A stretch of 6,384 nt of DNA, from the NCBI GenBank assembly GCA_043793345.1, contig JAYVXF010000129.1, positions 1-6,384 of the forward strand, given 5' to 3'. Position numbers and translations under genes: made by a program. The stretch's first letter is position 1. Each line of letters starts with the position of its first letter. The DNA comes from UKL13-2 sp043793345 (GTDB taxonomy: Bacteria; Pseudomonadota; Gammaproteobacteria; Burkholderiales; Usitatibacteraceae). Positions 1-5,388 of this stretch are shown here, in pieces. The notes beneath the pieces were generated by a model that saw only the letters and a program-made list of their open reading frames with translations, was not told the DNA's origin and did no database searches.

Positions 1-139
1 TTCGATGATCGAATACTTGTTTGAGATGGAAGACAAATTCGGCATCAGCCTCGGCAATTCACGTGAGCCGCTGAAGACGCTGGGGGACGTATTCAACGAA
101 ATCGACAAGGCGATGGCCGCCAAGATCGCCACGCCATAG
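1..139 (+). CDS. Acyl carrier protein, C-terminal part (5' end outside the window)
   Basis: Reading from base 2, the frame is open to the TAG at 137-139 and gives 45 residues beginning SMIEYLFEMEDKFGISL. This matches helix II onward of acyl carrier proteins. By alignment with E. coli AcpP (DSLDTVELVMALEEEF), the first visible serine lies two residues after the phosphopantetheine-bearing serine, so the DSL motif itself is just off the left edge. The acidic helix (E4, E8, E10, D11) is the surface ACPs use to dock partner enzymes. The protein would carry acyl chains as thioesters in the cytoplasm. A ketosynthase gene starts one base after its stop, so the two are almost certainly co-transcribed and probably translationally coupled. 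The rather basic tail (KAMAAKIATP) and its own dedicated ketosynthase suggest a specialised ACP rather than the housekeeping AcpP, but that is inference. Confidence 0.88.
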   Translation, partial: SMIEYLFEMEDKFGISLGNSREPLKTLGDVFNEIDKAMAAKIATP

Positions 140-140
140 G

Positions 141-1376
141 ATGCGCAAGGTTTGTATTACCGGGCTGGGCATTGTTTCGCCGATTGGCACCGGTATCGAT
201 GCGTTTCACGCCAGCCTGCTTAGCGGCAAGTCCGGCATACGGATCATTCATCAGGGCGAAGCGCCGCTCACGTCATCACCCGTGCAGGTCGCGGGACAGG
301 TGGACATCAATTTTGCCGGGCATCTACCGCCGACGAAAGTACCAGGCCTTGACCGCGTGAGCTTATTGGCGCTGGTCGCCGCACAACAGGCCATCAACCA
401 CGCCAATATCGGCAGTAACGTGCTCGACTTGCACAGCGCCGGTGTCTACGTCGGCACCGGTATCGGCGGCATTCATGCGCTGGAATTGGCGTATGAAGAA
501 TTTTTTTTGCGTGGCGGTGCGCGCATAAAACCGCTGTCGGTGGTGCAGGCAATGAACAACGCAGCGGCCGCGCATATTGCCATGACACACGGCTGTCACG
601 GCCCGGTGTTGACCTACTCCACCGCCTGCTCGTCGTCAGCGATGGCCATCGGTGAAGCCTACCGCGCCATCAAGCACGGCTATGCCGACACCATCATCGC
701 CGGCGGCAGCGAGGCGCTGCTGGCACCGGGCTCGATTGCAGGCTGGGGTGCGCTGCGAACACTGGCGCTGCCGGATGCGGCCAATCCCGCCGCGTCGTGC
801 AAACCATTCGCCAAAGGCCGTACCGGCCTGGTACTCGCGGAAGGCGCGGCAATGCTGGTCCTCGAGGACGTGGAGCACGCGCGCCGCCGGGGCGCCAATA
901 TCATCGCCATGCTTTCCGGCTATGGCTGTCGCACCGATGCCACGCACCTCACCAAGCCCGATGCTGCCGGACAGGCGGCAACGATGCATGCCGCACTCGC
1001 CGAGGCCGGTTTGGCGGCAGAAAAAATCGACTACATCAATGCGCACGGTACCGCGACCATCGCTGGCGACATTGTCGAATCCAGCGCGATCAACGCAGTG
1101 TTCGGCGACCACGCCCGCCGCATCCCGGTGTCATCCACCAAATCCATGCACGGACACGTCATGGGAGCAACCGGTGCGGTGGAATTCATCGCGTCGTTGC
1201 TCGCGCTACAACATGATTTTATTCCGCCAACCATGCACCTTGACGAGGCAGACCCGGCGTGCGATCTGGATTACGTCGCCAATGCCGCGCGCGTTGGCGT
1301 GCGGCTCGACCATGTCATGTCGAATTCGTTTGCGTTCGGCGGCAGCAACGCGGTGTTGATCGCGTCGCGACGCTAA
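141..1376 (+). CDS. Beta-ketoacyl-ACP synthase, FabF (KAS II)-like
   Basis: This 411-residue protein has the usual FabF length and fold. It catalyses decarboxylative Claisen condensation of an acyl chain with malonyl-ACP. The catalytic residues are present: nucleophile Cys163 in YSTACSSSA, His302 in NAHGTATIAGD, and Lys334 and His339 in STKSMHGHVMGATG. Phe399 in NSFAFGGSN matches the gating phenylalanine of FabF. The N-terminus (MRKVCITGLGIVSPIG) starts as expected for the family, which supports the ATG at 141. That ATG follows the ACP stop by one base (TAGGATG), with no clear independent ribosome binding site, so reinitiation coupling is likely. The MHGH form of the last motif differs from the MTGH of E. 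coli FabF. It is, from memory, seen in specialised synthases such as NodE or aryl-polyene-type enzymes, so a secondary lipid or polyene pathway is possible. Active-site integrity argues for an elongating synthase rather than a chain-length factor. The exact product cannot be told from this window. Confidence 0.93.
   Translation: MRKVCITGLGIVSPIGTGIDAFHASLLSGKSGIRIIHQGEAPLTSSPVQVAGQVDINFAGHLPPTKVPGLDRVSLLALVAAQQAINHANIGSNVLDLHSAGVYVGTGIGGIHALELAYEEFFLRGGARIKPLSVVQAMNNAAAAHIAMTHGCHGPVLTYSTACSSSAMAIGEAYRAIKHGYADTIIAGGSEALLAPGSIAGWGALRTLALPDAANPAASCKPFAKGRTGLVLAEGAAMLVLEDVEHARRRGANIIAMLSGYGCRTDATHLTKPDAAGQAATMHAALAEAGLAAEKIDYINAHGTATIAGDIVESSAINAVFGDHARRIPVSSTKSMHGHVMGATGAVEFIASLLALQHDFIPPTMHLDEADPACDLDYVANAARVGVRLDHVMSNSFAFGGSNAVLIASRR
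1362..1373. repeat. Perfect 12-base palindrome at the ketosynthase 3' end
   Basis: GCGTCGCGACGC reads identically on both strands and ends directly before the TAA stop of the ketosynthase. It lies seven bases beyond the stop of the opposing hydrolase. As RNA it could fold only a four-pair stem around CGCG, and neither side has a T-run. It is therefore a poor intrinsic terminator. It may be incidental, since GCG and CGA codons are common in this sequence. Confidence 0.3.
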
Positions 1377-1379
1377 TAG

Positions 1380-2273
1380 TCAGGCGCGCGCCCGCGTCCA
1401 TTTCGCCAGTCGATCAAGGCTGCGCGTCATGTTCTGCGGAACGTCAAAAACGGTACGCTTTAGCTTGGCGTTAATACTCCGTTTGATGAACATTTCCGTC
1501 TCGTAGAAAACGGTGTCGCGTTCATTGTCAACGGTAATCATGTGGTAGCAGTCGCCTAGAAAAATCAACTCTTTGTCGGCCGAGCTGACACGGTCAAAAA
1601 TGTACTGCGCATTGCGCGGATGCACCGATTCGTCGTCTACGGCATGCATGATAAGCAAGGGATCATTGATCATGTCCATGCGTGGAAGAACATGCGCGAT
1701 GAGTGCGTCCGCCTCGGCAAGTTGGTCAAATGAAATCGATTCGCCACCGGCTTCAGACGCATGCCGGTCCTCCAGCATTTTTTTTATTGCGGCACGCATT
1801 GTTACGTTCTTCACGCCAAACGGCTCGGTCTCAACATAGCGGTAGATATTGCGAAATGGCAAATATCGCGCGATCGGCAGCAGGAATCGATACCACGGTA
1901 TCGCCCAGCCATCGTAGGCCGTTGCCGGCGAGAGCAACACGATCGCCGTGACGTCATCACGCGTGGCGATTTCCATGCAGAGCGTGGCGCCCATCGAAAT
2001 GCCAACGATGGAAACCGTCGCGTAGGTCAACTCGAGCGTTTGCACATGCCCGCGCACCACCTCCGCCCAGCTCTGCCAGTCTGACATCGGCGACCCGTAG
2101 GCGAAGCCCGGTATGTTCGGCGTTAGCACCGCAAGGCCGGACTGCTGTAGGATTTGTCCGAGACGCGCAACTTCAAGGCTGCTTCCGGCCAAACCGTGGA
2201 TCAACAGCACCGCGTGCTGATCCATTTTGATCGGGTCGGTTGACGCAATTAAATTTGACGACAGGTCGTTCAT
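1380..2273 (-). CDS. Alpha/beta hydrolase, carboxylesterase/monoacylglycerol lipase type
   Basis: With the start used here the protein has 297 residues. It begins its conserved core at about residue 19 with HAVLLIHGLAG, the oxyanion-hole strand of serine hydrolases. The nucleophile elbow is GISMG with Ser93. The acid is Asp214 in HAVDDES, and the base is His244 in DCYHMITVDNERD. This arrangement closely resembles Est30-type carboxylesterases (GHVITLDQEKD). Residues about 120-200 form the cap, with a hydrophobic stretch near 125-140. No signal peptide is evident, so it is probably cytoplasmic and cleaves a carboxylic or acylglycerol ester; the substrate is unknown. The start is uncertain. Candidate ATGs lie at 2336 (preceded by AAGGTG), 2282, 2273 and 2225. 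The first three overlap the divergent sensor-like gene. I chose 2273 because it is the longest form that barely overlaps. Its 3' end faces the ketosynthase with three bases between stops, so it is not in that operon. Confidence 0.88.
   Translation of the reverse strand: MNDLSSNLIASTDPIKMDQHAVLLIHGLAGSSLEVARLGQILQQSGLAVLTPNIPGFAYGSPMSDWQSWAEVVRGHVQTLELTYATVSIVGISMGATLCMEIATRDDVTAIVLLSPATAYDGWAIPWYRFLLPIARYLPFRNIYRYVETEPFGVKNVTMRAAIKKMLEDRHASEAGGESISFDQLAEADALIAHVLPRMDMINDPLLIMHAVDDESVHPRNAQYIFDRVSSADKELIFLGDCYHMITVDNERDTVFYETEMFIKRSINAKLKRTVFDVPQNMTRSLDRLAKWTRARA
2227..2255 (+). promoter_or_regulatory. Candidate sigma-70 promoter for the DUF4118-PAS gene
   Basis: TTGATC (2227-2232) and TAAATT (2250-2255) are separated by 17 bases. 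Each box matches four of six positions of the sigma-70 consensus. Transcription would begin near 2262, giving a very short leader before the ATG at 2272. The elements lie inside the 5' coding region of the opposing hydrolase, so either gene's promoter here must coexist with the other's coding sequence. The match is moderate and could be chance. Confidence 0.25.
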
Positions 2274-3081
2274 GCAAAGCATAGTACTAAAAAACGCCCG
2301 CCTCTGGGTAGATGCCCCGATACGCAAACAAATCATCAACACCTTGCTGATATTTTTTGGCTCGCTGGCATTGCGATGGGCGCTCAATGATGTGGTGGAG
2401 CCCGATCTTCCGACGCAGTTCTTTCTGCTTGATGCACTGCTGGTGTCGGCGCTTTACGGAGTAATACCCGCATTGTTTTGTCTGGTTGCCGGCTGGATTC
2501 TGGGAGAATATTTCTTCGTGGTGCCTTATGGCGCGCTATCATCGGTGAACAAGTTTGACGTCCTCCTGACGTTGAATTATTTTTTGACCGGCTTATTTGG
2601 CATTGCCGTTTTTGAATACCTTCAACGGGTGCGATGTTCGACACGGCTGATGTTGGCGGTGTCCGAATCGCGCTACCGTTCGCTCCTCAGGCTCGATAAT
2701 CACCGCATCCACCAGCAGCGACAATCGACGCGGGCACTTCGTCAGGTAAGCGATATTTTTTCGCATCTGGATCGGGCATTGCTGCTGGTCAATCAGGACA
2801 ATAAATTCTTTTCCCTGCCGCTGTTTGCCGAACTCACCGGCCGGGCAAACGACCGTCATGAAGAAAATTGGCTGGCCGTTGTACATGCGGACGACAGGCG
2901 GCGGATCGAAAATGAACTCAGTGGCGTGGTGGCCGGCAAAATTGAAAGCCGCGAGCTTCGCTTCCGGTTATCTACAGACGACAACAGTTTTTTGGAGCTC
3001 GAGTGTGTATTTCGAACCTTGACACTGAGCGCGCAGCAACAGGTCTACGCGCTGCTGCTCAAGTCACCGCCACGCGACTAG
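2272..3081 (+). CDS. DUF4118-like four-helix membrane protein with a C-terminal PAS domain and no output domain
   Basis: The protein has 269 residues from the ATG at 2272, which has a modest AGG six bases upstream. Four hydrophobic segments lie at about 21-38, 49-61, 63-82 and 97-116. Their pattern (RWALND, then LLVSALYGVIPALFC, then GEYFFVVPYG) resembles the KdpD-type DUF4118 membrane module. A charged helical linker follows (SESRYRSLLR, about 131-160). Residues about 160-265 then look like a PAS fold, including the HADDRRRIENEL helix typical of PAS_3. After the PAS domain the protein ends in KSPPRD. There is no histidine kinase, GGDEF, EAL, HTH or methyl-accepting region, and the neighbouring gene on the other strand leaves no room for one. 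It may be a remnant of a sensor kinase or a membrane sensor that acts through a partner. Its start overlaps the hydrolase start and its stop overlaps the MipA-family stop. Confidence 0.8.
   Translation: MQSIVLKNARLWVDAPIRKQIINTLLIFFGSLALRWALNDVVEPDLPTQFFLLDALLVSALYGVIPALFCLVAGWILGEYFFVVPYGALSSVNKFDVLLTLNYFLTGLFGIAVFEYLQRVRCSTRLMLAVSESRYRSLLRLDNHRIHQQRQSTRALRQVSDIFSHLDRALLLVNQDNKFFSLPLFAELTGRANDRHEENWLAVVHADDRRRIENELSGVVAGKIESRELRFRLSTDDNSFLELECVFRTLTLSAQQQVYALLLKSPPRD
2340..2345 (-). promoter_or_regulatory. Possible Shine-Dalgarno for a longer hydrolase form
   Basis: On the minus strand AAGGTG lies five bases (counted from AAGG) before an ATG at 2336-2334 that is in frame with the hydrolase. 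It is the best ribosome binding site among the candidate hydrolase starts. Using it would give a 318-residue protein and a 65-base overlap with the divergent gene. The added residues (ICLRIGASTQRRAFFSTMLC) show no family similarity I recognise, so the longer form is doubtful. Confidence 0.3.
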
Positions 3082-3857
3082 AGATTCCAGCCATAGCCGA
3101 CGTACCAGGTTTCTGCGCGTCGCGTCTCCACGAGGCGGCTGGCTGCCACTCCACCGGGAAGGCGCGTGATGATCGCACCAAACATCAACGAATGTTGCTT
3201 GTTGAGCTTATAGGTTCCGCTTAGCCCGACCGATGTGGTGGTGGCCTTGCCGGGCTGGTATGCCGGGCGCAGCGCGTTTGCCTCGGTCGCGCCTACACCG
3301 AAATAATAATTCGCGACCCTGCTGTTCATTGCGTCAAACGCCAGCAAGGCACCGACATCCCAATGATCGTCTTTCAACAGCGGCTTGTAGATCGAGGCAC
3401 GTATCGAGTGGCCGCGACTGGATCGATTAAGGTCGGCGAAATAAGCGACGCTGAACGCGATGACATCGAAATCCCAGTCGAACGTCGGGCCGCCCTCAAT
3501 GCTGTCCCGACGCTTGGCAAGTCCACGCAGCCGGGGGCCGTCTTTGGCCGAAAATCCGAAGCGTGGCTCAACTGCAAATCCCAAGCCAATTTTCTTGTTG
3601 TCACTCGCCAGAACGTAGACGCCGATACGTTCGAGCTCAACATAGAAGGTCTCGTTATAGTTGATCGACAGGATCGGTATTGGCCAGAATTGGCTGCTGT
3701 TACCGCCAACATACTTTGGAAACGCGATGACCCCCAGCCCGGCCGTACCGTTCCAGCCCGCAGTCGAATCGGCAATCGCAGCGTCGGCATGCGCGAGCGG
3801 ATGGCTCGCGAGCAAAATGAGCGCGAAAATGGTGTTGAATGTTTTCAAGATTGACAT
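3078..3857 (-). CDS. MipA/OmpV-family outer-membrane protein
   Basis: The 259-residue precursor has a signal peptide (basic start MSILK, hydrophobic IFALILLAS, AHADA cleavage region), giving cleavage near residue 24 or 26. The mature part alternates short beta strands as in an outer-membrane barrel. Family hallmarks of MipA/OmpV proteins are clear: GLGVIAFPKYVGG near 40-52, then ANYYFGVGATEANALRPAY at 182-200, then GLSGTYKL near 211-218 and a late TRLPGGVAASRLVE segment at 231-244. In E. coli MipA bridges the murein hydrolase MltA and the synthase PBP1B; other relatives, including OmpV, act as porin-like or adhesive surface proteins, so the precise role here is open. The start is debatable: AAGGG directly abuts the ATG at 3857, but it sits nine bases before an in-frame TTG at codon 4, which would give a start at 3848. 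The gene is divergent from the 3976 barrel gene and shares its stop sequence with the DUF4118-PAS gene. Confidence 0.9.
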   Translation of the reverse strand: MSILKTFNTIFALILLASHPLAHADAAIADSTAGWNGTAGLGVIAFPKYVGGNSSQFWPIPILSINYNETFYVELERIGVYVLASDNKKIGLGFAVEPRFGFSAKDGPRLRGLAKRRDSIEGGPTFDWDFDVIAFSVAYFADLNRSSRGHSIRASIYKPLLKDDHWDVGALLAFDAMNSRVANYYFGVGATEANALRPAYQPGKATTTSVGLSGTYKLNKQHSLMFGAIITRLPGGVAASRLVETRRAETWYVGYGWNL

Positions 3858-3862
3858 CCCTT
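3858..3862 (-). promoter_or_regulatory. Shine-Dalgarno of the MipA-family gene that questions its start
   Basis: The minus-strand sequence AAGGG ends immediately before the ATG at 3857-3855, leaving no spacer. The same site stands nine bases from the in-frame TTG at 3848-3846. Normal spacing therefore favours the TTG, while codon preference favours the ATG. Both choices leave a working signal peptide. Confidence 0.45.
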
Positions 3863-3926
3863 GGCAATATGATTTTTCATTTATTTCAATGTCTCGCTGC
3901 GATGCCCGGCGACCGGATAAATTGTG

Positions 3927-3942
3927 GTGATACAGTTGTCAC
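3927..3942. promoter_or_regulatory. Imperfect dyad, possible operator
   Basis: GTGATACAGTTGTCAC has arms GTGATA and TGTCAC that pair with a single T-G mismatch around CAGT. It lies near the middle of the divergent gap, about 34 bases before the plus-strand start and 70 bases before the minus-strand start. The size and symmetry suit a dimeric regulator, but one copy with short arms can arise by chance and no regulator gene is visible nearby. Confidence 0.3.
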
Positions 3943-3965
3943 TTTAGCAACGTTATTTCGCCGAC

Positions 3966-3969
3966 AGGA
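3966..3969 (+). promoter_or_regulatory. Shine-Dalgarno supporting the GTG start at 3976
   Basis: AGGA (within ACAGGATT) lies six bases before the GTG at 3976. It fixes this GTG as the start, and the resulting N-terminus is a good signal peptide. No in-frame ATG exists before the hydrophobic core. Confidence 0.6.
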
Positions 3970-3975
3970 TTAACC

Positions 3976-4731
3976 GTGATTGAATCATATTCTTGCTTTG
4001 CGTGGCGCATCTTGCAAATTGCGGCGGTGTTTGTAGCATTTGCCACGAGTGTAACTGCTCAGGAACCGCCACCGACAAAAGACGCCGACAAACCAGCCAA
4101 TAAGCTGACGCTCGGCAGCTACCACTTTTCAGGAACTGGCAACGCGCTCGATATTAATTTGCGCCACAGCAATGATTTCGGCAACACCTGGCTCGGCTTT
4201 TACAATGCCGCGCGGCGCGATGAACATCAGGGTCGGATCGGCTGGGACAATACCGTTGAGATCGGCGCGGCGCGGATAACACCGTCCGCGCAAATGGCAT
4301 CGCGCGGGTATTTCGCATGGAGCGTAAATGTTGAGACGGGCGAGACCTGGTTTGTTGGTGCCGGGTTTGGCCGCACCAATCTGAAACCCAACTGGAATCT
4401 GAATTTTGATCCCAATGATTCGTACGCGCTCTCTGCCGGCAGGCGCTGGGCCGATGGTGAATCGATTTCACTGCAGTGGGTGCGCGACGACCGCGAAAAT
4501 CCCGATCAGCGCCATTTGCATGCGGTATATCGCAAGTCTCTCGCCGGCGGCGAGCGCCTGACAATTGACGTGCTTAGAAAGCAAGGGCGCGTTGATGACG
4601 TGCTGATCCGCAAAGTGGGTGCGTCGTTCACCTATGACTGGCCGAGGTTTTTTGTACGTCTTGCCTATGACCCAAAAGTGAATTTTACGGCTGAAGACAT
4701 GTGGCGATTTATCGTTGGCAGCCGATTTTAG
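3976..4731 (+). CDS. Secreted protein of unknown family, probable outer-membrane beta-barrel
   Basis: I do not recognise the family of this 251-residue protein. It starts at GTG with a good ribosome binding site. The N-terminus is a signal peptide: Arg11, a hydrophobic stretch ILQIAAVFVAFATS, and VTA-Q cleavage after residue 28. A proline- and lysine-rich linker follows (about 29-42). The rest is a run of roughly a dozen amphipathic beta strands rich in Trp, Tyr and Phe, for example TWLGFYNAARR, GYFAWSVNVE, ETWFVGAGFGR, ESISLQWVRDD, VGASFTYDW and RFFVRLAYD. The polypeptide ends MWRFIVGSRF, with a terminal Phe and alternating hydrophobics, as in the BAM-recognised C-terminal strand. Together these indicate an outer-membrane barrel of perhaps 10-12 strands, although a soluble periplasmic beta-sandwich remains possible. 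It is divergent from another outer-membrane gene, and the DedA-like gene follows after ten bases, which suggests a joint envelope function. There is no lipobox cysteine. Confidence 0.75.
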   Translation: MIESYSCFAWRILQIAAVFVAFATSVTAQEPPPTKDADKPANKLTLGSYHFSGTGNALDINLRHSNDFGNTWLGFYNAARRDEHQGRIGWDNTVEIGAARITPSAQMASRGYFAWSVNVETGETWFVGAGFGRTNLKPNWNLNFDPNDSYALSAGRRWADGESISLQWVRDDRENPDQRHLHAVYRKSLAGGERLTIDVLRKQGRVDDVLIRKVGASFTYDWPRFFVRLAYDPKVNFTAEDMWRFIVGSRF

Positions 4732-4741
4732 TTGCGACCAA

Positions 4742-5296
4742 GTGGAGACCCTTGCTTCACTGCTGGAACAATACGGTTACGCGGCGATTTTCATCGGCGC
4801 TTTTCTCGAAGGCGAAACCGTTCTTGCGCTGGGAGGTTTCGCCGCCCAACGCGGCCATCTTGATTTGTTCACAGTGATTGCGGTTGGGTTTGTCGGCGGC
4901 TTTAGCGGCGATCAACTATTTTTTTATTTGGGCCGCCGGCATGGCGATGTTCTTCTGGCGCGATTCCCCTCACTGGCGCAACGTCTCAAGACGGTTGATG
5001 GATTGCTTTCGCGCTATCATGCGCCACTTATTTTCGGCATCCGTTTCATGTACGGCCTGCGCATTGCCGGGCCGATTGCGCTGGGAATGGGCCGCGTGTC
5101 GGCGGGCAAATTTTTTTTGTTCAATCTGCTCGGCGCGATGGTCTGGGCCATCATCGTGGTCTACGCGGGATTCTGGTTTGGTGCGACATTAGAGCTGGTC
5201 CTGGCTGACATCGAACGCGTCGAGCTGATTGGCGTGGGCATCATCGCATTGATCAGCGTGGCGCTCTGGGTACGCCACATCCTCAGGCGAAAATAA
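4742..5296 (+). CDS. DedA-family inner-membrane protein, short subgroup (VTT/SNARE-associated domain)
   Basis: From GTG at 4742 the protein has 184 residues and opens METLASLLEQYGYAAIF, the expected beginning of this subgroup. A TTG at 4715 would overlap the previous gene and add nine residues without family support. Conserved DedA features are present: acidic Glu23 and Glu25 in FLEGETVLALGGF, Asp57 in GGFSGDQLFFYLGRR, and the Arg101/Arg107 segment RFMYGLRIAGPIALGM followed by the FFLFNLLGAMVWA re-entrant and transmembrane region. A final membrane helix spans about 162-178. DedA proteins are polytopic inner-membrane transporters; members are implicated in undecaprenyl-phosphate or phospholipid flipping and in maintaining proton motive force. 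The substrate of this subgroup is unknown to me. The start lies ten bases after the barrel gene stop with no clear ribosome binding site, so coupling to that gene is likely. Confidence 0.9.
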   Translation: METLASLLEQYGYAAIFIGAFLEGETVLALGGFAAQRGHLDLFTVIAVGFVGGFSGDQLFFYLGRRHGDVLLARFPSLAQRLKTVDGLLSRYHAPLIFGIRFMYGLRIAGPIALGMGRVSAGKFFLFNLLGAMVWAIIVVYAGFWFGATLELVLADIERVELIGVGIIALISVALWVRHILRRK

Positions 5297-5375
5297 CGTC
5301 AATGCACGCAGCAGATTTGAAGTTTTCATTCGGTCAGAAAATATTGGCCATCCCTCACGCGTAGCAACCAACACC

Positions 5376-5379
5376 AGGA
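5376..5379 (+). promoter_or_regulatory. Shine-Dalgarno supporting the TTG start at 5389
   Basis: AGGA lies nine bases before TTG at 5389. The first in-frame ATG is at codon 67, inside the third membrane helix, so a non-ATG start is required. The 92-base gap from 5297 otherwise shows no clear promoter, terminator or small gene. Confidence 0.5.
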
Positions 5380-5388
5380 TTTTTCAAT

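Larger units (their letters stand above)
3858..3975. promoter_or_regulatory. Divergent intergenic region between two outer-membrane protein genes
   Basis: These 118 bases are the longest non-coding stretch in the window. They must hold the start signals of the MipA-family gene (minus) and of the 3976 barrel gene (plus). The region is AT-rich near 3870-3893, next to the MipA side. I found no convincing sigma-70 pair for either direction; the best minus-strand candidate is GTGACA, 17 bases, TATCCG across the dyad at 3927-3942. Shared or coordinated control of the two outer-membrane genes is an inference from the arrangement. Confidence 0.55.

Noticed and set aside
636..1112. Minus-strand open frame of 158 codons opposite the ketosynthase
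   Set aside because: Antisense shadow in GC-rich coding DNA; no start signal and no recognisable fold.
652..1359. A 235-codon open frame on the plus strand inside the ketosynthase
   Set aside because: It is the +1 shadow of a strongly conserved enzyme; its product is Arg/Pro/Ser-rich with no domain, and the ketosynthase frame holds all catalytic motifs.
2227..2271. Upstream TTG start for the DUF4118-PAS gene
   Set aside because: It adds a polar 15-residue extension with no ribosome binding site, and the ATG at 2272 has an AGG at good spacing and precedes the first membrane helix properly.
3363..3854. Plus-strand open frame of 163 codons opposite the MipA-family gene
   Set aside because: The opposite strand encodes a signal peptide and clear MipA/OmpV motifs; this frame lacks any family similarity and any ribosome binding site I can see.
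4154..4564. Minus-strand open frame of 136 codons opposite the barrel gene
   Set aside because: Composition is dominated by Arg, Ser and His as expected of an antisense shadow; the sense frame has a signal peptide and barrel strands.
4715..4741. TTG start for the short DedA gene inside the barrel gene
   Set aside because: Family members begin at METLxxLxxQYGY, which corresponds to GTG at 4742; the extra nine residues have no support.
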